Shown: piece by piece, positions 36,389 through 44,907 of the stretch
How the letters are laid out: each line of letters begins with the position of its first letter
Numbering within the stretch: the stretch's first letter is position 1
Assembly (NCBI RefSeq): GCF_017355165.1
Contig: NZ_JADILK010000031.1
Coordinates: 1 to 55,926, forward strand
Reading direction: 5' to 3'
DNA: 55,926 bases
DNA from: Bacillus sp. SD075
Lineage (GTDB): Bacteria > Bacillota > Bacilli > Bacillales > DSM-1321
The notes under the pieces: generated by a model
The model's input: the letters and a program-made list of their open reading frames with translations, nothing else
The model's database searches: none
What the model was told of the DNA's origin: nothing
Program-made: the position numbers and the translations under genes

Positions 36389-37569
36389 TGGGGAGGATTA
36401 TTCTACTTATCATCCCTTTTTTATTTTTAGTAACCGGCTGTTGGAGTAGCCAAGAACTTGATAAATCCGCATTTGTACAGGGGATAGGGTTGAACAAATC
36501 TGAAGACCAATTACGAATCAGCGTCGAAATCATAAAAGCGGCAGGAACAGGTGAACAAAGTGGAGGAGAAGGGGGCGGTGGAAATGGCCAAAGTATATTA
36601 TTGGAAAGAGACGCGGACTCAATAATACAAGGTGCACGTGGACTTATAAAAGATGCGAAACGCCGGCTTTATTTTGATCACGCTCGTTTATGGGTGATTG
36701 GTGAGGATTTAGCAAAAGAAGATTTTATCAGCTTCCTTGACGAAAGCAGACGAGATCAAATGTTTCGTCTAAATAGTTATCTTTTTATAACAGAAAAAAA
36801 TCCAATTGATATTTTGAGTAATTCCACTCTTTATGAAGATCTTTCGTCAGCAGAAATTGTTTCTGCTTTAGAACAAACACAATTTAATGCTGAATTTACA
36901 GCCGTGAAAATGTATGAGTTTTATAAGTTAATTGAGGGACCTATTCCTAATGCCTATTTGCCAATAATTCAAACAAAAAAAGAAAAGGATAAAGCAATTA
37001 CTTCAATAGACGGTACTGCCGTCATTAGAACTAATAAAATGGTCGGAAAGCTTAATACATTAGAAACAGTTGGGCTGAATATCCTTTTGAATCAGGTAAA
37101 AGGTGGAGATACAACCATATCTCTAAATGACAAGGAGAAAGTCTCTATAGAAATAAGAAAATCAGAAACACAAATAAGGCCAACATTAGATGGAAATCAG
37201 CTTAAAGCACATCTGAAAATCGAGATAGAGGGAACTTTAGCTGATAATACTACGAAAAGTAACGTGAATGAAAAATGGATAAAAAAGGTCGAAAAGGAAA
37301 TATCAAATAATACTGAAAAATACCTGCGTTTAACCTTGAATAAACTTCAAAATGAATTAAAGACAGATATATCAGGGATTGGGCTAGAAACCTATCGGAA
37401 ATATCCAAAACAATGGGGAAATATCCAATCCGAATGGAATGAGATTTTTTCTGACGCAGATATAAGTATTGAAGTTCATACGAATATTACACACCAAGGC
37501 CTGATCAAAAAGAGTGTAAATAGAAAGCACAAAAAGCCTTATAACAACCCTTATAAGCTGACCTTTTAA
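36385..37569 (+). CDS. Germinant receptor lipoprotein, GerAC type (operon 3)
   Basis: The 394-residue lipoprotein has lipobox VTGC (Cys 19), then WSSQELDKSAFVQGIGLN. A glycine-rich insert (GEQSGGEGGGGNGQS, about 53-67) is followed by IIQGARGLIKDAKRRLYFDH, characteristic of the GerXC/GerKC branch. The C-terminus is basic (NRKHKKPYNNPYKLTF). The start overlaps the AA stop as ATGA, so translation is coupled. A second ATG directly follows. Confidence 0.93.
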   Translation: MMGRIILLIIPFLFLVTGCWSSQELDKSAFVQGIGLNKSEDQLRISVEIIKAAGTGEQSGGEGGGGNGQSILLERDADSIIQGARGLIKDAKRRLYFDHARLWVIGEDLAKEDFISFLDESRRDQMFRLNSYLFITEKNPIDILSNSTLYEDLSSAEIVSALEQTQFNAEFTAVKMYEFYKLIEGPIPNAYLPIIQTKKEKDKAITSIDGTAVIRTNKMVGKLNTLETVGLNILLNQVKGGDTTISLNDKEKVSIEIRKSETQIRPTLDGNQLKAHLKIEIEGTLADNTTKSNVNEKWIKKVEKEISNNTEKYLRLTLNKLQNELKTDISGIGLETYRKYPKQWGNIQSEWNEIFSDADISIEVHTNITHQGLIKKSVNRKHKKPYNNPYKLTF

Positions 37570-37597
37570 AGGATCAAAGAAGAAGGAGATTACAGAC

Positions 37598-38668
37598 ATG
37601 CTAACAAAATGGGAGACATTTTTCTTATTAGCAATGACGCTTCCAATTATGGGGCATATCGTAATTCTCCCGTTAATGCTCGATGTTGCCGGGAGAGACG
37701 CTTGGATTTCCATATTTATATCACTTCCGGTAGCCTTTATGTTCGCAATCGCCATTTATCGCTTGAGACTTAAATACCCAAAACAAAATATTTCTGATAT
37801 GCTTCACAATTTACTAGGAAAACCTTTCGGAACGTTGATCATGATGGTTTTCATTATCTATTTTTTATTTTTAACAGTCTTTTCTTTCGCTTTGTTGGTT
37901 GATTTCGTCTACATTGCTTTTTTGCCCGAGACACCCCGATTGGCTATACTGGTTTGGTTTTTGATTTTTTTTGTCTATGCATCTATAAAGGGTATTAAAA
38001 GAATCGCCTTAACAGCAGGTATATTAGCCATGATTGCTTTGGTAACAGGGCATACAATCACGCTTTTAGACACGCGGATGAAAGATTGGAGTCAGCTTCA
38101 ACCCATATTTGAATTTGGTTGGAGTCCCACTTTATGGGGAGCTTTGCTACTTGTTAGTATATGGATTGAATTGTTGCTGCTTTTATGTGTGCCCATTCAA
38201 AACATTCGTGAAAAAAGAATGTTTTTACTATGGAGTATGGGGATTTTGTTAAATGCGCTTATGATGTTTTCGACAACTACTGGTAGTATTGCGATTTTCG
38301 GATTAGGTCAGGCTGATAATTTTGTATACCCGTCTTTGGAGTCAGTACGAATCATTAGTTTGGGATTCATTGATCGTTTTGACATATATGGATTAATATT
38401 AATGGCTGTAGGGTCATATATACGCTGCAGTCTATACTTTCGAATCTCCTATGACATAACTGTATCAAAGGTTTCCTCAAAGTGGATAAGAAGATTTTGG
38501 TTTACTGGGTTTGTTTTACTCGTATTCCTTGGTACGAACTATTTGTCAAAAGAACATTTTCGGTTAGAAAAAATGTTAAATATATACGCATATATGGTTA
38601 TCCTGTTACCTATTCCTTTTTTGTTATTAGGTCGCTCTTATTTAAAAGAAAAAACAAGGCAGAGTTAA
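37598..38668 (+). CDS. Germinant receptor permease-like subunit, GerAB type (operon 3)
   Basis: The 356-residue protein has ten helices and opens KWETFFLLAMTLPIMGHIVI, with GRDAWISIFISLPVAF and YIRCSLYFRISYDI near the end. The ATG follows AGAAGGAGATTACAGAC. The gene is last in the operon, 28 bases after the AC stop. Its closest relative here is the GerAB of operon 2. Confidence 0.93.
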   Translation: MLTKWETFFLLAMTLPIMGHIVILPLMLDVAGRDAWISIFISLPVAFMFAIAIYRLRLKYPKQNISDMLHNLLGKPFGTLIMMVFIIYFLFLTVFSFALLVDFVYIAFLPETPRLAILVWFLIFFVYASIKGIKRIALTAGILAMIALVTGHTITLLDTRMKDWSQLQPIFEFGWSPTLWGALLLVSIWIELLLLLCVPIQNIREKRMFLLWSMGILLNALMMFSTTTGSIAIFGLGQADNFVYPSLESVRIISLGFIDRFDIYGLILMAVGSYIRCSLYFRISYDITVSKVSSKWIRRFWFTGFVLLVFLGTNYLSKEHFRLEKMLNIYAYMVILLPIPFLLLGRSYLKEKTRQS

Positions 38669-39024
38669 TTCCCGAAAAGGGAGAAGGGATGCTTATTGAT
38701 TTTACCTTTTCTTCTATCTTTTTATTGCCGGCAGAGGCATTCTCTTAAACAGTGACTTCAACATCATTACTGCACTTCAGAGAACTAAAAAAATACCGGA
38801 ATGTTATTTAGGTGTTTAGATTTGAACCTCATGATGGCGATTTCCCATACAACAACGTGTAGTGTTTAAAAAATGTAACAATGTTGTTTGAACATGAAGT
38901 GAATAATAAACGGCAATTAATGTTCCAATTCTATTTTCTATGTATCTGTATTAGTTTTTTGTAAATATGGAGTTTGTATAAACGTATAAAGAGCCAGTTT
39001 TAAGTGATTTTTTCAATAACATGC
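38669..39024. other. Intergenic after ger operon 3
   Basis: A 19-codon frame starting ATG 38690 behind GGAGAAGGG encodes a hydrophobic peptide ending LLPAEAFS; it may be nothing. The rest is AT-rich and holds the 3' flank of the minus-strand cysteine-rich cassette. No gene was recognised. Confidence 0.45.
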
Positions 39025-39561
39025 TCAGTCATTTTCCTGCTTTTTTACATCGTTAGCAATAACAACTAAATGATGAATTGGATCAATCGTATGTTTATAG
39101 TAGTTGTAGGCTCTAGATGAAGTTTTTAAACTCAGTAATAAATCAAGGCTTAACTTTAACTGATCTAAATTTCCTCCTTCTTTTACGAATAATTCTAACT
39201 TTTCAGCTATCAATTTCCCTACTGTATTATCTAAATCTTCAAGATTAAGTAATGATTTTATTTTTATCGTTTCTGGGGTGTTATCTTTACGAAAACATTG
39301 TCCAGGGATCTGTTCCCATAGGTTTTCCCACTCATCCAACAATCCAATTTCATTTAAAAAGAATTTTTGTAAACCACATAGCCACGCAGTACAACTTGTA
39401 TTTCTGTTTTGGCATCCTATACCGTCCTGTAAAAACTCACACCCTTTGCAACAGGAATTTCCACTTTTTATACAAACCTCACAAATATGATGGGATCCAA
39501 CTGTTTGAAGTACCTTCACTCCATGCTGGATAATATCCACTCTCTTTATTTCAATACTCAA
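39025..39561 (-). CDS. Cysteine-rich protein fused to a small-protein tail (cassette B)
   Basis: The first ~133 residues match the 157-residue protein at 40033: eight cysteines at 27, 30, 37, 38, 41, 50, 57 and 62, with HHICEVC, SGNSCCKGCEF and NTSCTAWLCG. From about 146 to 178 the sequence switches to TSSRAYNYYKHTIDPIHHLV and ANDVKKQEND, which is the C-terminus of the small membrane protein at 39815. It therefore looks like an in-frame fusion made by deletion between adjacent repeat units. The start is TTG after GGATGGAG. I do not recognise the family; the cysteines suggest zinc or Fe-S binding. Confidence 0.75.
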   Translation of the reverse strand: MSIEIKRVDIIQHGVKVLQTVGSHHICEVCIKSGNSCCKGCEFLQDGIGCQNRNTSCTAWLCGLQKFFLNEIGLLDEWENLWEQIPGQCFRKDNTPETIKIKSLLNLEDLDNTVGKLIAEKLELFVKEGGNLDQLKLSLDLLLSLKTSSRAYNYYKHTIDPIHHLVVIANDVKKQEND

Positions 39562-39814
39562 CTTACTCGCTCCATCCGTAATTGATTATTACACTAAGAA
39601 GTAATCAATTTTTATAAAATCTTATCATGCATTGCCGGTAGGACCCCTTAAGAGAGGTTCCGTTAAACATTTAACGAGCCAATTTTAAGTACTTTCTTAA
39701 CATGCTTTGAGAAAAAAGGAATTTTGGTTATTTCTTCCTGAATTCTCTTGCATCGCTCTTTTTACTCAGAAAATCACAAAAAACTTAAATTGAATTACGG
39801 TAGGACATCTTATC

Positions 39815-39985
39815 CTACCGTTGTTCAGTGTCGTTTTCTTGTTTTTTTACATCGTTAGCAGCTATATAGTGATCAACTGGGTCAATGGTATGTTTATACT
39901 GATATGCTTTCGATGTAGTGGTTAAACTTAATAATAAGATAATAAAGATAATGACTAAGCTTACAATGAACACAATCGCCATCAT
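39815..39985 (-). CDS. Small membrane protein with YKHTIDP tail (cassette B)
   Basis: ATG 39985 (or 39982) follows GAGGAGGAAC. The 56-residue product is one membrane helix (IVFIVSLVIIFIILLLSL) followed by a short charged tail TTTSKAYQYKHTIDPVDHY with AANDVKKQENDTEQR. The motif AYxYKHTIDPxxH is shared with the protein at 40765 and with the tail of the fused protein at 39025. A hairpin ACGGTAGGA/TCCTACCGT covers the stop codon. The function is unknown. Confidence 0.7.
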   Translation of the reverse strand: MMAIVFIVSLVIIFIILLLSLTTTSKAYQYKHTIDPVDHYIAANDVKKQENDTEQR

Positions 39986-40032
39986 TATAGTTCCTCCTCA
40001 AATATTTATATAACTAAATGTACATGACCATA

Positions 40033-40506
40033 CTAACTTCTATATAAAAGATGAATATTTTCTGAATTTCTAAGCTCAAAAATAAGGTTAAACTTTCTTT
40101 CTAACTTTTCTAAATTTCCTCCCCCTTTTACAAATAATTCTAACTCTTCAGCCGTCTTTTTTCCCACATTACTATCTAGCCGTTCAAGATTAAGTAATGA
40201 TTTTATTTTTATCGTTTCTGGAGTGTCATCCATACGAAACCATTTTCCAGGCACCTGTTCCCATAAGTTTTCCCACTCATCTAATAATTCAATTTCATTT
40301 AAAAAGAATTTTTGTAAACCACATAACCAAGCACTACAACTGGTATTTCTTTTTTGGCAACCTAAACCATCTTTTAAAAACTCACACCCTTGACAACATG
40401 AGTTGCCGCTTTTTATACAAACCTCACAAATATGATGGGACCCAACTAATTGAAGTACCATCAATCCATGTTGGATAATGTCTTCCCTCTTTATTTCTAT
40501 ACTCAA
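40033..40506 (-). CDS. Cysteine-rich protein, 157 aa (cassette A)
   Basis: The intact form of the repeated protein. It has eight cysteines within residues 27-62 (CEVC, SCCQGCEF, GLGCQKRNTSCSAWLCG), two histidines just before them, and a helical C-terminal half (LNEIELLDEWENLWEQVPG). The DNA is about 85% identical to the 39025 copy over the shared part. The TTG start lies behind GGATGGAGCGAG, the same context as in the other copy. The cysteine pattern suggests a metal or Fe-S cluster site (inference). The family was not recognised. Confidence 0.75.
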   Translation of the reverse strand: MSIEIKREDIIQHGLMVLQLVGSHHICEVCIKSGNSCCQGCEFLKDGLGCQKRNTSCSAWLCGLQKFFLNEIELLDEWENLWEQVPGKWFRMDDTPETIKIKSLLNLERLDSNVGKKTAEELELFVKGGGNLEKLERKFNLIFELRNSENIHLLYRS

Positions 40507-40764
40507 CTTACTCGCTCCATCCGCAATTAATATTTCTTACCCAATCCAACTATTCCAAACAGGACATTATGTAACCAACATCCCCATGTCTATGAACGAT
40601 AATCCTTCCTGTATGGTCTGTCTCTTATTACATTCAGTAGATGGCTACATAAACTACTTGGTCTATTGTATGACGTTCAGCAGTAGGAAAAGAGCAGATA
40701 TCGCCGTCTCCAACGCCATCTTGAAATTGACTACTTATATTCTGACAAGATAGAGACACATACT

Positions 40765-40926
40765 CTATCGTTGTTCTAATTTTTGCTCCTGTACTTTATT
40801 ACCTTCTGGTTTGTGATTAATTGGGTCAATAGTATGTTTAAATTTGTAGGCTTGGATCACAACCTCAAAACTTATTATTGAAATGATAATAATAATGATA
40901 CTGCATACGAAAACTGTAATTGCCAT
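40765..40926 (-). CDS. Small membrane protein with YKHTIDP tail (cassette A)
   Basis: ATG 40926 follows GGAGGGACTGAA. The 53-residue protein is a single helix (TVFVCSIIIIIISIISFEVV) plus the tail AYKFKHTIDPINHKPEG and VQEQKLEQR. It precedes the 157-residue cysteine-rich gene on the same strand, as the 39985 gene precedes the 39561 gene. A longer frame upstream to 41031 lacks a ribosome site. A GATAGAG/CTCTATC hairpin spans the stop codon. Confidence 0.7.
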   Translation of the reverse strand: MAITVFVCSIIIIIISIISFEVVIQAYKFKHTIDPINHKPEGNKVQEQKLEQR

Positions 40927-41206
40927 TTCAGTCCCTCCTAAAGTACTAATAAATAAAACGGGATGCATCTTTACGGAAATATGATTCAGGGATCCGTTCC
41001 CGTAAGCTTTCCTACTCATCCAACCATTCAATTTTCTTATAAAATGAATGGTTGTAAACCAAAGACACAGTCATTAACCAGTATTTCTCTTCCACCTGAA
41101 ATTTCTTTTGACATTAATAAGGAAATAGTGTACATTCGTATCATGGTATATTCAAATAATCAGATATAGTGATATATAAAATAGTATAAATGAAGAAGGG
41201 TTAATT

Positions 41207-42967
41207 ATGCAACATAAATGGTTTTTTACTGGGAGATATAGTGGGTATTCTTTACAAAATTTTCAAAAGGATCTTTTGTCTGGTTTAGTCGTTGGGGTCA
41301 TTGCTATACCTTTGGGTATGTCATTTGCAATTGCTTCTGGAGTTAAGCCGGAATATGGAATATATACTACAATCATTGCAGGTATTTTAATTTCCCTGTT
41401 TGGTGGGTCAAAGTATCAAATTGGTGGACCTACAGGAGCTTTTATTCCCGTTTTATTTGGAATTGTCATGACCTATGGGTATGACAATTTATTAATTGCT
41501 GGATTTCTTGCAGGTATTATCCTATTTTTAATGGGAATCTTTAGACTTGGTTCATTGATTAAGTTTATTCCAAGGCCTGTGACTATAGGCTTCACATCAG
41601 GAATAGCCGCCATCATTTTTGTGGGTCAGATTGCTAATTTTCTAGGTCTTACAGGGGTAGAAAAACATGAAACTTTTTTAAGTAATATCAGAGAAATTAT
41701 CATTCATATTCAGTCCGTTAATTTTTTTAGTGTTTTAACTGCTGGAATATGCCTTATTGCGGTCTTATTAACTCCTAAACTTTTTCCGAGGATTCCAGGT
41801 CCACTTATAGGATTATTATTTTCTACAGTAATAGCCAGCATATTTTATCCTACTCAAGTAGCAACAATTGGCTCAACATTTGGTGAGATTCCAAGTAACT
41901 TACCTCATTTTGATGTACCTGAATTTACTTTTGAGCGCGTACAACAATTAATTGGTCCAGCTTTTGTAATTGCTTTACTTGGGGGTATCGAATCTTTATT
42001 ATCTGCAGTGGTCGCTGATGGTATGACAAATAGTAAGCATAATAGTAATCGGGAATTAGTGGGTCAAGGTATCGCTAATATGATTACTCCTTTATTTGGT
42101 GGAATTCCTGCAACAGGAGCCATAGCAAGGACAGCAACAAATATCAAAATTGGTGCCATCTCGCCATTTTCCGGAATGATACATGGGATTGTAGTTTTGA
42201 TAGTATTAGTACTTCTTGCTCCTTATGCATCAAGTATCCCCTTGGCCAGTATGGCCCCTATCTTAATGGTAGTAGCTTGGAACATGAGTGAGAGACATGT
42301 ATTTTATCACGTGTTAAAAACAAAAACGGAAGATTCATTGGTTTTAGTTGTTACTTTTTTATTAACGGTCTTTGTTAATCTTACAGTTGCAGTTGAAGTA
42401 GGGCTTTTATTAGCAGTAGTTTTATTTACTAAACGAATGAGTGATATGATGCTAACCGTCAAGGCACTCCCTAACCCAAACAATAAACATAAAAAGGTTG
42501 AATCCCATATGGTGACAGCTGCTCGTGACTGTCCTCAAATTAGTATTTATAATGTAGAAGGTCCTTTGTTTTTTGGAGCTGCTCAAGCGTTTGAACACTC
42601 AATAATGAATACGATCAACTTTAAACCGAGGGTTTTACTCTTAAGAATGGGAAAAGTCCCTTTTATGGATACAACTGGCGAATCTTATTTATCAAGTATC
42701 ATAAAAGATTTTTCAAAACATGGGATTGTATTGTTTTCAGGTATTAAACCTCAGCCTACAAGTATGTTAAAAAAGACGGGTTTATATGAATGTATAGGAG
42801 AAGAACATTTTTTTGAACATACTGGAGATGCAATAAATTTTGCAATTAAACATCTAAATAAGGACAAATGCCTTGGATGTAAACATTTTGCCTTTAGGGA
42901 ATGTACGGTCCTTTCTGGTGCACATGAGAATATGAAAGAAAAAGAGGAAGTAGTTACAACATCTTAA
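41207..42967 (+). CDS. SulP-family anion transporter with STAS domain
   Basis: The 586-residue protein begins LQNFQKDLLSGLVVGVIAIP and IASGVKPEYGIYTTIIAG, the SulP signature region. It has about 10-14 helices to residue ~400 and a STAS domain (about 435-555, with FMDTTGESYLSSIIKDFSKH). It is a secondary transporter, probably of sulfate, bicarbonate or another small anion. The tail carries CLGCKHFAFRECTVL, a cysteine cluster not usual in the family. The ArsR-type regulator starts 27 bases after the stop and is likely co-transcribed. Confidence 0.93.
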   Translation: MQHKWFFTGRYSGYSLQNFQKDLLSGLVVGVIAIPLGMSFAIASGVKPEYGIYTTIIAGILISLFGGSKYQIGGPTGAFIPVLFGIVMTYGYDNLLIAGFLAGIILFLMGIFRLGSLIKFIPRPVTIGFTSGIAAIIFVGQIANFLGLTGVEKHETFLSNIREIIIHIQSVNFFSVLTAGICLIAVLLTPKLFPRIPGPLIGLLFSTVIASIFYPTQVATIGSTFGEIPSNLPHFDVPEFTFERVQQLIGPAFVIALLGGIESLLSAVVADGMTNSKHNSNRELVGQGIANMITPLFGGIPATGAIARTATNIKIGAISPFSGMIHGIVVLIVLVLLAPYASSIPLASMAPILMVVAWNMSERHVFYHVLKTKTEDSLVLVVTFLLTVFVNLTVAVEVGLLLAVVLFTKRMSDMMLTVKALPNPNNKHKKVESHMVTAARDCPQISIYNVEGPLFFGAAQAFEHSIMNTINFKPRVLLLRMGKVPFMDTTGESYLSSIIKDFSKHGIVLFSGIKPQPTSMLKKTGLYECIGEEHFFEHTGDAINFAIKHLNKDKCLGCKHFAFRECTVLSGAHENMKEKEEVVTTS

Positions 42968-42994
42968 TTGTATCTAGAAAGTGAGGGAAATATA

Positions 42995-43336
42995 TTGAAC
43001 TTAGAAATGCAACAGTTTAAAGCTGAATTTTTTAAAGCTCTTGCTCATCCTCTTAGGATAAAAATTCTTGAACTTTTAGTTGAAGGAGACAAAAATGTAA
43101 ATGAAATCCAGAATCTTATTGGAAGTGAAGGTTCAGCAGTATCACAACAATTAACTGTATTGAGAGCAAAAAATATAGTTACAGGCACCAAAGATGGTAA
43201 TCGGGTAATTTATTCCTTAAGAGACCCCATGATTATTGAACTGCTAAATGTTGCTCGTCAAATTTTTAATAATCACCTTGTTGATACGATCTCCATGTTA
43301 GATAAATTCAATGGTAGCGATAGTGACAATATATAA
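42995..43336 (+). CDS. ArsR-type winged-helix regulator
   Basis: The 113-residue protein has the ArsR fold: FFKALAHPLRIKILELLVEG, then NEIQNLIGSEGSAVSQQLTV as the recognition helix and GNRVIYSLRDP in the wing. It contains no cysteine, so it lacks the classic metal-binding site. I start at TTG 42995, 7 bases after AGTGAGGG. The frame upstream to 42968 has no ribosome site. Being downstream of and coupled to the SulP gene, it probably regulates that gene in response to an unknown signal. Confidence 0.88.
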   Translation: MNLEMQQFKAEFFKALAHPLRIKILELLVEGDKNVNEIQNLIGSEGSAVSQQLTVLRAKNIVTGTKDGNRVIYSLRDPMIIELLNVARQIFNNHLVDTISMLDKFNGSDSDNI

Positions 43337-43362
43337 GAATAGGCGATAAATGAGGCGCGAAA

Positions 43363-43488
43363 ATGTCAATTATAAGACTATGTTATCGTTGCAAGGGCAA
43401 GGGGAAAATTAAAACAAAGATTCCTTTTATAAATTTGAAGTGCCATGTATGTAATGGAATCGGCAGGATAAAGGGTGTTAGAAAGTAA
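43363..43488 (+). CDS. 41-aa DnaJ-type zinc-finger protein
   Basis: ATG 43363 after GAGGCGCG opens a 41-residue basic protein with two CxxCxGxG motifs, CYRCKGKGK (7-15) and CHVCNGIGR (27-35), the spacing that binds zinc in DnaJ proteins. It resembles small Bacillus proteins such as YuiA (from memory). It lies 26 bases after the ArsR-type gene in the same direction and may be in the same transcript. A terminator follows. Confidence 0.72.
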   Translation: MSIIRLCYRCKGKGKIKTKIPFINLKCHVCNGIGRIKGVRK

Positions 43489-43557
43489 TTGATTCTTATT
43501 CTCAATCTATCGCTAACATTTTTACATGAAATGAATGGTCATATATTTTAATGAAGC

Positions 43558-43603
43558 AAAAAGCCCGTTTGTTTCACGCTAAAAAGGAAACGGGTGCCTT
43601 TTG
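43558..43603 (+). terminator. Terminator after the SulP-ArsR-zinc-finger group
   Basis: AGCCCGTTT and AAACGGGTGCC pair imperfectly and end in TTTTGTTTTTT. Confidence 0.7.
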
Positions 43604-43733
43604 TTTTTTAAGAAAATTTATTATTAGGATGCCCCGACTACCTTGTTTAAGAAAGATTGTATACTCAATTACCATTTCCCTATTTAGGCGAAAGAATAAT
43701 ACTATATAAAAAGGAAAAATGAGGTGTAATCTA

Positions 43734-43960
43734 ATGATTAAATCTAAAGCACGAATAACAGCTATTGGTACCTATGTTCCTAAGAAGAGATTCATTGAAT
43801 GATGACTTAGAAAAGATGGCAGATGCTAATGATGAATGAATTGTCCAAAGGACTGGTATAAAGGAAAAGAAAATGGCAGAAGACGAAGAAGATGCTTCAC
43901 ATAAGCTTTTAATGCTCTAGAAAATCTGGTTGGAAATATATTTCGTGCAAACCCCAGATT
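43734..43960 (+). pseudogene. 3-oxoacyl-ACP synthase III (FabH-like) 5' remnant
   Basis: ATG 43734 behind GAGGTG opens IKSKARITAIGTYVPKKR. A frameshift leads to LNDDLEKMADANDE, a TGA where Trp is expected, and IVQRTGIKEKKMAED, which is the N-terminus of ketoacyl-ACP synthase III. The catalytic cysteine and the rest of the gene are missing. The following 260 bases are unrecognised. It was probably a secondary FabH. Confidence 0.8.
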
Positions 43961-44220
43961 ATCCTTGAACTACAGATATTTGTTAACGGCGATTACTATA
44001 TTTCCCTCTTGATCAACTAGTATGTATTGTTCTTAACTTAGACTTGTTATGATCAGAAGAATTTTTATGATTCGACTACTTTCGGAAGGTTCATTCAACA
44101 AATTTCGTCATTTTCTTTTTAGTATTGGTGAACAGGGGTAGATGATGGTAATAAATTATTTTATGTCGTAAAAAGGGTACGGCTTAATGTTTTATAGAAA
44201 ATTGAACTGGAGTTGATAAA

Positions 44221-44667
44221 ATGAACATTACTGGATACGGAAAAGCCACAAATCAAGCAATCAAAAACTTTGAGCGATATATTGATTTTGAAATTCCCGC
44301 CGATTATAAACAATTTCTCCTTGAATATAATGGAGGTACTACTACTGTGCAACACAGTAAGTTTTATGTAGATGCGTTAGATACACTGGTTTCGTTACAA
44401 GTATTATATGGAATAGATATGAATGAAAAAGAGCTGGATTTGATGAAATGGCATGAGGAGTATAAGAAAGACTTACATACGAATTGCATCATAATAGGTA
44501 GTGATACGTGCGCAGGTAAAATCCTGTTGATAAATAATAATGAGGAAAAAGGGGTATACTTCTGGGATCAAGGGTGGTATTCGGATCCATCAAGCCAGGA
44601 CGAAAATATCTATAAGGTTGCAGATAGTTTTAAATCTTTTATTGAAGGACTGAAGATCCCGAATTAA
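44221..44667 (+). CDS. SMI1/KNR4 (SUKH) family protein, copy 2
   Basis: The 148-residue protein is a close paralogue of the one at 1299: FEIPADYKQFLLEYNGG, CAGKILLINNNEEKGVYFWD and QGWYSDPSSQDENIYKVA are nearly the same in both. The ATG follows TGGAG. About half of the differences are in the first third and in the loop around 60-75, where immunity specificity often lies in this family (inference). No toxin gene adjoins it. Confidence 0.88.
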   Translation: MNITGYGKATNQAIKNFERYIDFEIPADYKQFLLEYNGGTTTVQHSKFYVDALDTLVSLQVLYGIDMNEKELDLMKWHEEYKKDLHTNCIIIGSDTCAGKILLINNNEEKGVYFWDQGWYSDPSSQDENIYKVADSFKSFIEGLKIPN

Positions 44668-44683
44668 ATCTAATTTTATTTCC

Positions 44684-44713
44684 CTTGATTGGTTATAACC
44701 TTTCAAATTTTTT
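44684..44713 (+). terminator. Degraded terminator of SUKH copy 2
   Basis: CTTGATTGGTTATAACC with TTTCAAATTTTTT matches the terminator at 1770 in position and sequence but has lost part of the stem. Confidence 0.5.
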
Positions 44714-44907
44714 ATACGGACCATTGCTAGTATTGGCGATAATTATCCCATTTACATCTATATTATCTAGCCTCTCCAAGTGATACTCATCCGAACCTCT
44801 AGGGAAAAGGGAGTTTTCTTTCCTATTCCTTGGCATCTACAAACAACGAAGCAGGATCCCAATTTTCGGGATGCACTGCTTTGTTTAGGTATTCTACGCA
44901 TTCATCA

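Noticed and set aside
38482..38748. 88-codon frame overlapping the end of the operon 3 GerAB gene
   Set aside because: It overlaps a clear membrane-protein gene in another frame; only its last 19 codons have a plausible ribosome site.
39252..39533. Plus-strand frames across the cysteine-rich genes (also 40197-40478)
   Set aside because: They appear in both copies only because the two copies are homologous on the other strand; no start signals.
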